Source: Clostridia bacterium | GTDB lineage: Bacteria > Bacillota > Clostridia > TANB77 > CAG-508 | Reading direction: 5' to 3' | Assembly: GCA_017437145.1 (NCBI GenBank) | Contig: JAFSBT010000003.1 | Location: 372,001-436,000 of the forward strand | DNA length: 64,000 bases | Shown: in pieces, positions 1 through 7,721 of the stretch | Layout: the number at the start of each line of letters is the position of its first letter | Position numbering within the stretch: the first letter of the stretch is position 1 | The notes under the pieces: model-generated | Database searches by the model: none | The model's input: only the letters and a program-made list of their open reading frames with translations | What the model was told of the DNA's origin: nothing | Program-made: the position numbers and the translations under genes

Positions 1-376
1 GTAAAAATATTGGATATTTGCCTTTTGCTGCATCAATAAATACTATATCGTATTCATTGTTTAATGTAGGTAAAATTTCTACTGCATTTCCAATCATTAC
101 ATTAATGTTTTCTTGTAAATCCATTCCTTTTATATTTGTTATGGCTTCACTCGCTCTTTGCTCATCTAATTCTATTGTATCAATTTTTACTTGAGTGCCA
201 TTGTCTAAAATTATTTTAGCAAAACAAATCGCTGAATAACCTGTAGCAGTTCCTATTTCTAAAACTTTTACAGGTTTTTCTTTAATTAATATTTTTTCAA
301 TTACATGTAATGTATCATCCATTATTATTGGTATATGATTTTCTAATGCTTTAGATTTTATTTCTTCTATATTCAA
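1..376 (-). CDS. SAM-dependent O-methyltransferase, TrmR/YrrM family (3' end outside window)
   Basis: The C-terminal part lies beyond the window; about 125 codons are visible. It reads as a class I SAM methyltransferase of the O-methyltransferase_3 family, whose Firmicute members (TrmR) methylate 5-hydroxyuridine at the tRNA wobble position. Visible are the SAM-binding motif VLEIGTATGYSAI (about residues 38-50), an acidic IELDE ribose-binding segment and the DAAKGKY motif. I chose the TTG at 376 because AGGTGA, overlapping the stop of the preceding gene, sits at the right distance; an in-frame GTG at 385 would overlap that site. It is probably the third gene of a typA transcript. The family is secure; the tRNA substrate is inferred. 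Confidence 0.8.
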   Translation of the reverse strand, partial: MNIEEIKSKALENHIPIIMDDTLHVIEKILIKEKPVKVLEIGTATGYSAICFAKIILDNGTQVKIDTIELDEQRASEAITNIKGMDLQENINVMIGNAVEILPTLNNEYDIVFIDAAKGKYPIFL

Positions 377-381
377 AACTA

Positions 382-720
382 TCACCTAGTATTTATATTT
401 TCTAATCCTTTTTGACCTTTTTTTACAGGATAATTTCGCGTATAAAATTGCTCTCTTAAAAATTTTGCTATTAACCTATGTGTATCAGGATCATTTAATT
501 GCGGACAAAGTTTCCTCATTCCTATTGATTCATCCATTACTCTTTTTATTGCAGATTCAAAGCTATTACCTTTAAGCATTTCTTTTAAAACATATTTTTC
601 TATTATTTTATAACCTGCTTGAACTTTTAAATATTTATTTCTTTTTTCTAGTAGTTCACTTTGTTTTTGACTCCACAAAACTCTGCATTTAATGGATTTC
701 CTAAAATCTTTTTGTTTCAT
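382..720 (-). CDS. Hypothetical protein, 112 aa, basic
   Basis: I do not recognise this protein. It is 112 residues, lysine/arginine rich, without signal peptide or membrane segment, and looks mainly helical. The start ATG at 720 has AAGGAAG upstream. It lies 11 bp after the typA stop, and its own stop overlaps the ribosome binding site of the methyltransferase gene, so the three genes are probably one transcript. Codon use (AGA for Arg, A/T third positions) matches the native genes. A role in translation or RNA modification is only a guess from the neighbours. Confidence 0.7.
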   Translation of the reverse strand: MKQKDFRKSIKCRVLWSQKQSELLEKRNKYLKVQAGYKIIEKYVLKEMLKGNSFESAIKRVMDESIGMRKLCPQLNDPDTHRLIAKFLREQFYTRNYPVKKGQKGLENINTR

Positions 721-731
721 AACTACTTCCT

Positions 732-2549
732 TTATGCATTTTCTCTCCTTGCTGCTCTTTCTCTTTCTTTGTTGTTTAATATTTTCTTTCTTAATCTTAT
801 GTTTTTAGGAGTTACTTCAACTAATTCATCTTCTGCAATGAATTCAATTGCTTTTTCTAAACTAAATTCAATTGGTGGAACTAATCTTAATGCATCATCT
901 GAACCAGATGCTCTAGTGTTTGTTAAATGTTTTTCTTTACATACATTTATTGCTAAATCTTCATTTCTTGAATTTAATCCAACAATCATTCCTTCATAAA
1001 CTTCAACACCAGGTCCAATAAATAAGTCACCTTTATCTTGTGCATTATACAATCCATAAGTAATAGATTTTCCTGGTTCAAAAGCTACTATTGTTCCTCT
1101 TGTTCTAGATGCTATATCTCCTTTGTATGGTTCATATGAATCAAATACATGGTTCATTGTACCTTCACCTTTAGTATCTGTCATAAATTCACTTCTATAA
1201 CCAATTAATCCTCTTGCTGGTATTCTAAATTCAATAGAAGTTCTTCCATCAGCTTCTGTTGACATATCTGTCATTTCAGCTTTTCTTTTTCCTAATTTTT
1301 CAATAACTGTTCCAACTGATTCTTCTGGAACATTTACTACTAATTTTTCGATTGGTTCACATTTTTGTCCATCGATTTCTTTAAAAATAACTCTTGGTCT
1401 TGAAACTAATAATTCGTATCCTTCTCTTCTCATTGTTTCTATTAAAACAGATAAATGTAATTCTCCTCTTCCTGAAACTTCAAAACTTTCTGTTGAACTA
1501 GTTTCTTTTACTCTTAAACTAACATTCCTTTCTAATTCTTTGAATAATCTATCTCTTAAATGTCTTGATGTAATAAATTGTCCTTCTCTTCCTGCAAAAG
1601 GTCCATTGTTAACTGAAAATGTCATACTAACTGTTGGTTCATCTATATCTACAAATGGTATTTTTTCAGGATTTGCTGGATCGCAAATTGTATCTCCAAT
1701 ATTTATACTTGTTACTCCTGAAATTTCAACTATATCACCAGCTTTAGCAACAGGTACTTCTACCTTCTTTAATCCCATATAAGTATAAACTTTCATTATT
1801 TTAGCATTTTCATTTCCATCATTCTTGCAAATAGTTACTTGCATTCCTTCTTTAACTTCTCCACGTTCAATTCTTCCTACTGCAATTCTTCCAACGTATT
1901 CATCATAATCTATGTTAGAAACTAACATTTGCATTGTACCTTCTTCACTACATTTAGGCGGTTCAATATTTTTTATTATTGTTTCAAAAATACATTGCAT
2001 ATTTGTAGTTTCTTCATCTAATTCTAATTTCGCTATCCCTTCTTTTGCAGATGCATATATAACAGGGAAATCTAATTGTTCATCATTTGCGCCTAACTCA
2101 ATAAATAGTTCTAGCACTTGATCTACAACTTTGTAAGGGTTTGCCCCTGGTCTATCAATTTTATTTATAACTACTATTGGTTTTAAATTTAATGCTAAAG
2201 ATTTTTTCAAAACTTCTCTAGTTTGTGGCATTGCTCCTTCAAAAGCATCAACTAATAAAAGAACACCATCAACCATTTTTAAAACACGTTCAACTTCTCC
2301 ACCAAAATCAGCATGTCCTGGTGTATCAACTATATTTATTTTTATATCTCCATACATTACTGAAGTGTTTTTTGCTAAGATAGTTATTCCTCTTTCTCTT
2401 TCCAAATCATTAGAGTCCATAACTCTATCTTGTACTTGTTCATTATCTCTAAAAGTTCCACTTTGTTTTAAAAGTGCATCTACTAAAGTTGTTTTTCCAT
2501 GGTCTACGTGTGCAATAATTGCTACATTTCTTATATTTTGATTACTCAT
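732..2549 (-). CDS. typA: Translational GTPase TypA/BipA
   Basis: At 605 aa this is full length for TypA/BipA, a ribosome-associated GTPase related to EF-G and LepA that acts in 50S assembly and stress adaptation. The G domain shows AHVDHGKTTL (about residues 13-22), DTPGHADFGGEV (G3) and NKIDRPGANP (G4). Domain II (VGRIAVGRIERGEV), the EF-G-like domains and the family-typical C-terminal block (GRGELHLSVLIETMRREGYE, then ARGLIGYRSEF) follow. It is the first gene of a minus-strand unit with the 112 aa gene and the methyltransferase. It has no in-frame CGG codon. Confidence 0.97.
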   Translation of the reverse strand: MSNQNIRNVAIIAHVDHGKTTLVDALLKQSGTFRDNEQVQDRVMDSNDLERERGITILAKNTSVMYGDIKINIVDTPGHADFGGEVERVLKMVDGVLLLVDAFEGAMPQTREVLKKSLALNLKPIVVINKIDRPGANPYKVVDQVLELFIELGANDEQLDFPVIYASAKEGIAKLELDEETTNMQCIFETIIKNIEPPKCSEEGTMQMLVSNIDYDEYVGRIAVGRIERGEVKEGMQVTICKNDGNENAKIMKVYTYMGLKKVEVPVAKAGDIVEISGVTSINIGDTICDPANPEKIPFVDIDEPTVSMTFSVNNGPFAGREGQFITSRHLRDRLFKELERNVSLRVKETSSTESFEVSGRGELHLSVLIETMRREGYELLVSRPRVIFKEIDGQKCEPIEKLVVNVPEESVGTVIEKLGKRKAEMTDMSTEADGRTSIEFRIPARGLIGYRSEFMTDTKGEGTMNHVFDSYEPYKGDIASRTRGTIVAFEPGKSITYGLYNAQDKGDLFIGPGVEVYEGMIVGLNSRNEDLAINVCKEKHLTNTRASGSDDALRLVPPIEFSLEKAIEFIAEDELVEVTPKNIRLRKKILNNKERERAARRENA

Positions 2550-2592
2550 TAAAAATTCCCCTTTTCTTTATTTTTTTCATAACCGACTATTA

Positions 2593-2621
2593 ATTTTATC
2601 CTATAATTTGCTAAAAGTCAA
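2593..2621 (-). promoter_or_regulatory. Vegetative-type promoter of typA
   Basis: On the minus strand, TTGACT (2621-2616) and TAAAAT (2598-2593) are separated by 17 bp, about 45 bp before the typA start. The divergent promoter of the plus-strand island begins only about 10 bp further on. Confidence 0.7.
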
Positions 2622-2630
2622 TGTCCTTGC

Positions 2631-2760
2631 TTGTTTTTTTATGTAAAATTTGGTATAATTATTATTGTCAGAAACTTTATGTCCTTCTGAAGTTCATTTC
2701 GGAAGGACCATACTTCCGAATGATTATTCGAATGGAATAAGGAAATTGGCAAATAAAAAA
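2631..2760 (+). ncRNA. Promoter plus three-stem leader RNA, copy A (leader of 2779 gene)
   Basis: A promoter TTGTTT (2631-2636) - 17 bp - TATAAT (2654-2659) precedes a leader that folds like copies B, C and D. A closing stem pairs TGTCA (2666-2670) with TGGCA (2747-2751). A 9 bp hairpin is formed by 2683-2691 and 2698-2706. A third arm has CCAT (2708-2711) paired with ATGG (2732-2735), with an inner hairpin CGAAT/ATTCG. The stems are kept in the other copies with different bases, so pairing rather than sequence is conserved. It leads into a coding gene. I cannot match it to a riboswitch class I know. Confidence 0.6.
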
Positions 2761-2778
2761 TGAAAGGAGAGTTTCTTT

Positions 2779-3255
2779 ATGAAGAGACTCGCTGCTGCAA
2801 TAGTCGCAATCGCCGTTCTTATTGCACTTGTCGCATGCTTCGTCAAGCATATCACCACCGTTCCTGAGACAACAACCACTGCAACATCAACCTACAGTAC
2901 ATTCTCGGATGACAAAGCTGCTGAAGAAGTTATTTCATCCACTATTGATGAACAAAACTTCTCTACTGAGCAGCTGTCCTACATGGACTTAGTCTACAAC
3001 CCTTACACTAAAGAGGTCGGAAACGGTCTTATCGTATTTCCGAAAGAAACTATAGATGGAGATTTTTATACTCTCTATCTCTTCGGAATTGATGACGACA
3101 AAGCCATCAGGGTTGAGGGTTGGCATATGATAAGCAAAACCAAGCTCGATAACGGTTTAATTAAGCTTATCGTAACAGACCAGGGAGTCGACGGCGTTAC
3201 CGTGCCTGAAGGTACAATTCTCCTGGATGGTCGTGAAATCATCCATATGTGCTAA
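2779..3255 (+). CDS. Putative lipoprotein, 158 aa, unknown function (atypical codon use)
   Basis: This is a small exported protein: K2-R3, a hydrophobic stretch, and a lipobox-like LVAC at residues 17-20, which suggests lipid attachment at Cys20. A Thr/Ser-rich linker follows, then a mixed region of about 110 residues that I do not recognise. The start has a good ribosome binding site (AAAGGAGAG). Codon use differs strongly from the surrounding genes: many C/G-ending codons (ATC, CTC, GTC, GAC), and Arg as CGT and AGA/AGG. It follows structured leader A and ends at its own terminator, so it is a single-gene unit, probably acquired. Function unknown. Confidence 0.75.
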   Translation: MKRLAAAIVAIAVLIALVACFVKHITTVPETTTTATSTYSTFSDDKAAEEVISSTIDEQNFSTEQLSYMDLVYNPYTKEVGNGLIVFPKETIDGDFYTLYLFGIDDDKAIRVEGWHMISKTKLDNGLIKLIVTDQGVDGVTVPEGTILLDGREIIHMC

Positions 3256-3269
3256 TTTCCTTAGCACAC

Positions 3270-3306
3270 AAAAGCTCCAGAGAAATCTGGAGCTTTTGTT
3301 TTTTAT
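3270..3306 (+). terminator. Rho-independent terminator of the 2779 gene
   Basis: AAAAGCTCCAGA and TCTGGAGCTTTT form a 12 bp stem with a short loop, followed by TGTTTTTTATT. Confidence 0.85.
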
Positions 3307-3313
3307 TATATAT

Positions 3314-3336
3314 CGGGCGATTAAAATCGCCCCTAC
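3314..3336. repeat. TGTAGGGGC-family palindrome (GATTTTAATC core)
   Basis: The sequence GGGCGATTAAAATCGCCCCTACA is a copy of the dispersed repeat whose full ends are TGTAGGGGC/GCCCCTACA; here the left end is shortened to CGGGC. The same core occurs at 6591 and 7852. Confidence 0.75.
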
Positions 3337-3391
3337 ACTTACTCTACACCTTAAGTTTTGTTCTAGACAATAACATTTTTCTTATATTTCC

Positions 3392-3620
3392 TTGCATTCT
3401 TATGTAAATTCTGTTATAATATCACAGTCAACTACTTACATCCTTCTTTAACCGGAGGAAGGACATCCAACCAGAAAGTAATTTCAATTGGATAAGTTTT
3501 GACTGCCACGTTGCACAACATTCTTTATTCAAAAATGAATGTGTGGCATAAAGCGAGGATTTAATCTAAGGTTAGGTTGCGAAACGAGTTTAAGAAATAT
3601 CTTAAACTCGTTTCGCTTTT
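3392..3620 (+). ncRNA. Stand-alone small RNA, copy B of the three-stem family
   Basis: Promoter TTGCAT (3392-3397) - 17 bp - TATAAT (3415-3420). The RNA has a closing stem CAGTCAA (3425-3431)/TTGACTG (3499-3505), a 7 bp hairpin (3442-3448/3456-3462) and an arm ATCC (3465-3468)/GGAT (3490-3493) with an inner GAAA/TTTC hairpin. A further hairpin follows, TGCCAC...GTGGCA around ACATTC/GAATGT (about 3504-3548). Transcription should stop at a 16 bp terminator stem (about 3579-3616) followed by TTTTAGTTTT. No reasonable ORF lies inside, so it looks like a non-coding RNA of about 190 nt. Function unknown. Confidence 0.65.
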
Positions 3621-3637
3621 AGTTTTACCTCCCTTTA

Positions 3638-3826
3638 TTGACTTTTTATGTAAATTTTAGTATAATCTTAAAGTCAAAGCTTATTTCCTTCTGACAAATC
3701 ATCAGAAGGACATCCTTCTGAGCTAATATTCAGTTGGATAAGTATTTTGACTTGTGCTATTCCTCATCAAGTGAAAGTTAGGGCAAAAGCGGCTTAAGAT
3801 TTATCTTAAGTCGCTTTTGCTATTTA
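3638..3826 (+). ncRNA. Stand-alone small RNA, copy C of the three-stem family
   Basis: Promoter TTGACT (3638-3643) - 17 bp - TATAAT (3661-3666). It has a closing stem AGTCAA (3672-3677)/TTGACT (3747-3752), an 8 bp hairpin CCTTCTGA/TCAGAAGG (3687-3694/3702-3709), and an arm ATCC (3712-3715)/GGAT (3736-3739) enclosing CTGA/TCAG. About 30 nt of linker precede a strong terminator-like stem at 3783-3820. No ORF is visible. It shares the core AAGGACATCC with copy B and the same fold as copies A and D. Confidence 0.65.
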
Positions 3827-3832
3827 TGAAAT

Positions 3833-3891
3833 TTGCATTTTTCATGACATCATGCTATAATATTTTAGTTTCTCATTCATGTGGGGGAATG
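3833..3891 (+). promoter_or_regulatory. Promoter and leader hairpin of the 3954 ORF
   Basis: TTGCAT (3833-3838) and TATAAT (3856-3861) are 17 bp apart. Directly downstream is a hairpin TTTCTCATTC/GAATGAGAAA. The three-stem fold is not present, although AAGGAC, shared by the other leaders, recurs at 3913-3918. Confidence 0.55.
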
Positions 3892-3953
3892 AGAAATTAT
3901 ATTTTTAAGTCAAAGGACGTGTTTTTACGGAAAAATTTTTATATGCGTCAATA

Positions 3954-4331
3954 GTGGTTTTGTTAATTATAGTGGCATTCTTATTAATTCGGCTATTCTA
4001 TATAAAAAAACACCACTACTTGCCTAACATTGGAGAAATCTATGACAAAAAAGTACAGGTTGATGTTAAAGACTTTATTTATGAAAATCACAGATCCCAA
4101 ACCCCAGTTGGCAGAGTTGAAGATTATTTGAATGTTTCCTTGGGTAATTCCACTTTAAATATTGCTGTCCCTTATGAAGCAATATCTAAAAATGGACGCT
4201 TCTTAATTTTAGTATCTGGTAACCAACCTTATTGGGTAGAACCTTCAAAATACAAAAAGAAGTATTCACTTATTATTTATCGAAAGAAACAAACAGAAAA
4301 AAAATCTTCTTCAACACAAACGCCACAATAA
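3954..4331 (+). CDS. Small membrane-anchored protein, unknown (GTG start, uncertain)
   Basis: The ORF encodes one N-terminal membrane segment (VVLLIIVAFLLIRLFYI), then about 100 soluble residues ending in a basic Lys/Ser/Thr-rich tail. I do not recognise it. The GTG at 3954 lacks a clear ribosome binding site. A short upstream frame from GTG 3919 ends in TAG at 3952-3954, overlapping this GTG, so translational coupling is possible; the open frame itself continues upstream to about 3909 without ATG. It contains an in-frame CGG (ATT CGG CTA, in the membrane segment) that must be read as a sense codon to keep the ORF open, unlike native genes of this window. Probably acquired with the island. 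Confidence 0.5.
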   Translation: MVLLIIVAFLLIRLFYIKKHHYLPNIGEIYDKKVQVDVKDFIYENHRSQTPVGRVEDYLNVSLGNSTLNIAVPYEAISKNGRFLILVSGNQPYWVEPSKYKKKYSLIIYRKKQTEKKSSSTQTPQ

Positions 4332-4353
4332 TTTCTTTTTATCCCCCACGTTT

Positions 4354-4391
4354 TGTGCCCGTTACGCAAGTAATTGGGCACATTTCTTTTT
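4354..4391 (+). terminator. Terminator after the 3954 ORF
   Basis: TGTGCCC (4354-4360) pairs with GGGCACA (4376-4382), with an inner GTTAC/GTAAT extension, followed by TTTCTTTTT. Confidence 0.75.
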
Positions 4392-4401
4392 AACTTTACA
4401 T

Positions 4402-4520
4402 AAATTTGACTTTTTTAGAAAAATATTGTATAATTGTTATGTAAAACCTTTATCAAGGACATCGCAAAATTCCCTAGTCCGCCTCGTGGGGAGGAAAAAA
4501 AAAGGCTTTTACAACTAAAT
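4402..4520 (+). ncRNA. Promoter plus three-stem leader RNA, copy D (leader of 4542 gene)
   Basis: A TTGACT-type -35 and a TATAAT -10 (near 4428) precede a leader with the family architecture: closing stem TGTAAAA/TTTTACA, a hairpin CCTT-tatc-AAGG followed by ACATC, and an arm TTCC/GGAA enclosing CCTC/GAGG. Stem sequences differ from copies A-C, while the order of arms and the AAGGACATC joint are kept. It leads into the 4542 gene with a strong AAAGGAGG site. Confidence 0.5.
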
Positions 4521-4541
4521 TTTCTAAAGGAGGATTCACTC

Positions 4542-4973
4542 ATGAATCTCAATGCAATTTTTATAGGCATCCCCCTTGTCCTCATTTCAATCGCTGCAAT
4601 CGTTGCAGCAATCACGTTTTCCGTGAAGGCCTTCAAAGGTCGCTCGAAAAGCAGCAAAAAGAAAAATAGCAAGAAGAACAAAAAACAGAGAATTTTCACT
4701 CTGCTTAAAGCGCTCCGTGCGGAAAAAGCAGAGTTAACCAAGTCTCTGTGGATTCGAGTTCAGTCCAGCTCAGAAAAACCTGTTGACAAACTCGACAAAG
4801 GCCTTTATCCCATTGAAGGTCTCATAAAAAACGACCAGGGAGAATATCTTCTCGCTCTTGTCTCGGAAGAGCATTCATATCTGGTAAAAATCTCAGATTC
4901 GATCAACTTCATTATCAAGTCAAAGGATGAAGATGAAGATGAAGACGACGAAAACGATGATGACGATGATTAA
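4542..4973 (+). CDS. Membrane-anchored protein with acidic tail, 143 aa, unknown
   Basis: The start at 4542 is supported by AAAGGAGG 7 bp upstream; an in-frame ATG at 4434 lies inside the leader and is rejected. The protein has one N-terminal membrane segment (residues about 5-28), a Lys/Ser-rich basic stretch (about 32-50), a globular part of about 75 residues with LYPIEGLIKNDQGEYLLALV, and a C-terminal run of Asp/Glu. It resembles the 3954 product in layout (membrane anchor, basic stretch, small beta-rich domain). Codon use is GC-richer than the host and includes CGC and CGT. Function unknown; an acquired single-gene unit between its own leader and terminator. Confidence 0.75.
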   Translation: MNLNAIFIGIPLVLISIAAIVAAITFSVKAFKGRSKSSKKKNSKKNKKQRIFTLLKALRAEKAELTKSLWIRVQSSSEKPVDKLDKGLYPIEGLIKNDQGEYLLALVSEEHSYLVKISDSINFIIKSKDEDEDEDDENDDDDD

Positions 4974-5018
4974 TCATTACCCTCCCCACACACAAATTCC
5001 TTGCAGTTAATGTAAGGG

Positions 5019-5063
5019 CAAAAGAGCCAATGACTTCACAGTCAGTGGCTCCTTTTGTTTTTT
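5019..5063 (+). terminator. Terminator of the 4542 gene
   Basis: A stem of AAAAGAGCCAATGAC with GTCAGTGGCTCCTTTT (one mismatch per arm) is followed by GTTTTTT. It abuts the 3' end of the convergent plsC gene. Confidence 0.8.
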
Positions 5064-5668
5064 ATTTAGTTTTTCTTTTTTTACTTATTTCTTCATCTCT
5101 TAATCTTATAATTTCAGTCATTAAATCTGCTGTTAGTTTGTCTAATAATTCTTTGTTTTTTATTTCCTCTTTATATTCATTATAATAAATTGGTTTTCCT
5201 ATATTTATTACTATTTTTCTAAATGGTTTAAAATTTCCTTGTATCCCTACTGGAACGATTGGAACATTTGCCTTACATGCAATAGTAACAGCTCCATTCT
5301 TTGGCTTTATTTTCTTTTCTAAGCCGTTTTCGTGTACCTTCTGGGAACATCATTAGTAATTGTTTGTTTTTCAATAATTTTAATGCTATTTTTATTGCAT
5401 GCATGTCTGCTGAATCTCTTTTTATTGGATATATTCCACATACGTCTGCAAACCATTTTGCTATTCCTTTATTAAATAAATCATGTTTTGCTAAACAATA
5501 TATTTTTCTTTTTGATTGAGCAACTACTAAAACTGAATCAAGAGCATGTATATGGTTTGGACATATAAGTGCTCCTTCTCCTGCTGGAATGTTTTCTTTA
5601 CCTACAACCTTTGGTCTGTACATAATTGTTGCATATATGTTAAATAAAAATCTAAAAAATTCTCTCAT
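5062..5668 (-). CDS. plsC: 1-acylglycerol-3-phosphate O-acyltransferase (PlsC), +1 frame change at CGG
   Basis: PlsC acylates lysophosphatidic acid to phosphatidic acid at the inner membrane. The acyltransferase motif NHIHALD (the family NHxxxxD) is near residue 38 and the FPEGTR motif near 108-113. After FPEGTRK the frame meets an in-frame CGG (codon 115, 5326-5324) and closes soon after. Skipping the C gives GGC and the expected continuation GLEKKIKPKNGAVTIA, then ANVPIVPVGI, down to a stop at 5062. The span of 607 nt is 3n+1, as one skipped base requires. About 201 aa, normal for the family. The adjacent upstream cmk is the usual neighbour of plsC in Clostridia. Confidence 0.88.
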
Positions 5669-5718
5669 TTTAGTCTCCTAATTTCAATTTTATATTTCAG
5701 GGTATTCCTTATGGGAAA

Positions 5719-5869
5719 CGGACGACCAATGGTCGCCCCTACACATTTAATTAATAATTAATAGTTAATAATTGTTGTTAGAATTTGCTGTTTATCAGCA
5801 AATTCTTTCATTTATTATTCACTATTCATTATTAACTATTCACTACGCGAAGCGTACGTCGCCCCTACA
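5719..5869. repeat. Repeat cluster between plsC and cmk
   Basis: One copy of the TGTAGGGGC family (5719-5743, GACCAATGGTC core) is followed by an AT-rich palindrome: TTAATAGTTAATAAT (about 5757-5771), an inner hairpin GAATTTGCTG/CAGCAAATTC (about 5780-5804) and ATTATTAACTATTCACT (about 5829-5845). It ends in another GCCCCTACA end (5861-5869). The same AT palindrome occurs near 16120-16180 and 60506-60625. Confidence 0.65.
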
Positions 5870-5871
5870 TT

Positions 5872-6543
5872 TTATTCACCTCTTTTATTTTCTATTATAT
5901 CTATTATTTTTTCTACAACTTCTTCTATACTTAAATTTGTTGTATCTACTATGATACTGTCTGGCGCTAATGTTAATGAGCCTATTTCTTTGTGTTTGTC
6001 ATTGTAGTCTCTATTTTTTATATTTTCTAGAACTTCATCATAGCTCATGTCTATTCCTTTTTCCTGATTTTCTTCAAATCTTCTTCTTGCTCTTTCTTCT
6101 AAAGATGCATCTAAATATATTTTTACATCAGCATTTGGGAAAACATATGTACAAATATCTCGGCCTTCCATTATAATATCTTTTCCTTCAGCTAATTTTC
6201 TTTGCACTTCTACCATTCTTAAACGCACTTCTACTATAGATGAAACTGGTGAGACTACTTTTGTAACTTCTTTACTTCTTATTTCTTTTGTAACATCTTT
6301 TCCATTTAAATATATTCTATCTCCATCTTCTTTTGTTTCTATTTTTATATCTATTTCATTTGCAACTTTAATTATTGCTTCTTTGTCGTCTAGTGATATA
6401 CCTCTATTTAAAGTTTCTAACGCTACACATCTGTATGTGCTTCCTGTATCGATGTTTATTAATCCTAATTTGTTTGATATTGCTTTTGTTACTGTTCCTT
6501 TTCCACTTCCTGCTGGTCCATCTATTCCTACTATAAAACTCAT
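5872..6543 (-). CDS. cmk: Cytidylate kinase
   Basis: Phosphorylates CMP and dCMP with ATP. It is 223 aa, the usual length. The P-loop GPAGSGKGT is at residues 8-16, followed by INIDTGSTYR (CMP-binding), EGRDICTYVFPNADVKIYLDA and the lid region EERARRR. Cmk is commonly next to plsC, rpsA or ispH in Clostridia. Arg in EGRD is encoded by CGA, so CGA is a used codon here, in contrast to CGG. Confidence 0.95.
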   Translation of the reverse strand: MSFIVGIDGPAGSGKGTVTKAISNKLGLINIDTGSTYRCVALETLNRGISLDDKEAIIKVANEIDIKIETKEDGDRIYLNGKDVTKEIRSKEVTKVVSPVSSIVEVRLRMVEVQRKLAEGKDIIMEGRDICTYVFPNADVKIYLDASLEERARRRFEENQEKGIDMSYDEVLENIKNRDYNDKHKEIGSLTLAPDSIIVDTTNLSIEEVVEKIIDIIENKRGE

Positions 6544-6590
6544 TTTTATTTTACTCCTTTTTAATATGTTTATAAATTAATTTTAAACGT

Positions 6591-6702
6591 TGTAGGGGCG
6601 ATTTTAATCGCCCGTTCTTCGAAGGCGGACGACCAATGGTCGCCCCTACATTTATTCTGTATTCCTATTCGGTTCGGGTCGCCGTGGGCGACGACCCCTA
6701 CA
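6591..6702. repeat. Composite of three TGTAGGGGC-family palindromes
   Basis: Three units stand in a row: 6591-6614 with a GATTTTAATC core, 6626-6650 with a GACCAATGGTC core, and 6675-6702 with the CGGGTCGCCGTGGGCGACGACCC-like core also found inside the mtaB-like gene (28900-28927). AT-rich direct words follow to 6750. Confidence 0.75.
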
Positions 6703-6737
6703 TATTTAATTAATAATGAATAATTATTCACCATTCA

Positions 6738-7599
6738 CTATTCATTATTATTCTCTGGCACGTGTATTCCTTTTGCTATTACTTCTATATTTTGAATATT
6801 CATTGCTGTTAAATTTTCAATTTCTCTTACCACTTTCTTTTTGAAATCTCTTAATGCCTCCAATACATTACAACCATATTCAACAGTTACTTCTAAATAA
6901 ATTGATATCCCTTCACCATATTTATCAATTCTTGTTCTTGTTGTTTTATATATCGCTTCTGATTTTGATGATAGGTATTCTACTATTTGTCTAAATACTG
7001 TATCTGAAATTGTATAGTTTCCTAAATAACTAAATGTAGGTCTTATTATTGATTTTTCTGATATGTATGGTTGTGAGTTTTTTCCTTTTGATTTAAAAAT
7101 CTGTAATGGATCTAACATAAATCCTGAAAAATCTTTTTTTATTTCAAATGTTGGAACTGGTATTACGTGTTTTCCTTCAGTTTGTCTTATTCTTCTTGCT
7201 TCACTCATTTCCTCTTCTGTTGCTATATCTGATATATATATTGTATCTATAATTTCTGGCAAATCTAAATTAGTTCTTATTTTTTCTACCATATTATCTG
7301 ATGTTCCGAGAATTAATATACTTTCAGGCTTATATTTTCTAAATGCTTTTTTTATTACTTCAGCCTCTTCCTTGTTATTAAAAAGAGCTTTTTTTACTGT
7401 TTCAATTTTTGTTGGAGCTTTTTTAGCGGAAACCCCTGCTATAACTTCATTATCTCTAATTAATAATCCATCATCTATTATATAATGTATATCCTTTTCA
7501 CTTGCTACCATTTGTGCTCTATAACTTTTTCCTGTTCCGTGAAGGTCCAACAAAAGCATATGTTTTTATTTTATTCTCTAGTAATTTATCTATAATCAT
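6738..7599 (-). CDS. P-loop ATPase with C-terminal Asp23/Gls24-like domain, +1 frame change at CGG
   Basis: From ATG 7599 (AAGGAG upstream) the protein starts with a 20-residue segment ending FVGPS, then meets CGG (codon 21, 7539-7537). Skipping its C gives GTGKS, completing a Walker A motif GPSGTGKS; the unshifted frame stops five codons later. The rest is a kinase-like or ATPase domain (residues about 20-190) followed by an alkaline-shock-protein-like segment (YLEVTVEYGCNVLEALRDFKKKV; about 200-275). Total about 286 aa; 862 nt is 3n+1. Asp23/Gls24 domains are linked to envelope stress and membrane association; fused to a P-loop the role is unclear. Confidence 0.75.
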
Positions 7600-7721
7600 T
7601 AGAATTACTCCTTGATTTAAAAATTTAGTTAATTATATCATTTGAAATTTAATTTGTCACTAGTTTTTTGTGTTTGGAATTTGGAGTTTAGATGTTGGTA
7701 TAGTTGAATTATTTTTTACGT

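Noticed and set aside
4434..4541. N-terminal extension of the 4542 protein from ATG 4434
   Set aside because: It would translate the structured leader D; the start at 4542 has an ideal AAAGGAGG.
4415..4741. Minus-strand ORF of 108 codons opposite the 4542 gene
   Set aside because: A shadow of the basic plus-strand coding sequence; no ribosome binding site, and the plus-strand gene has leader, RBS and terminator.
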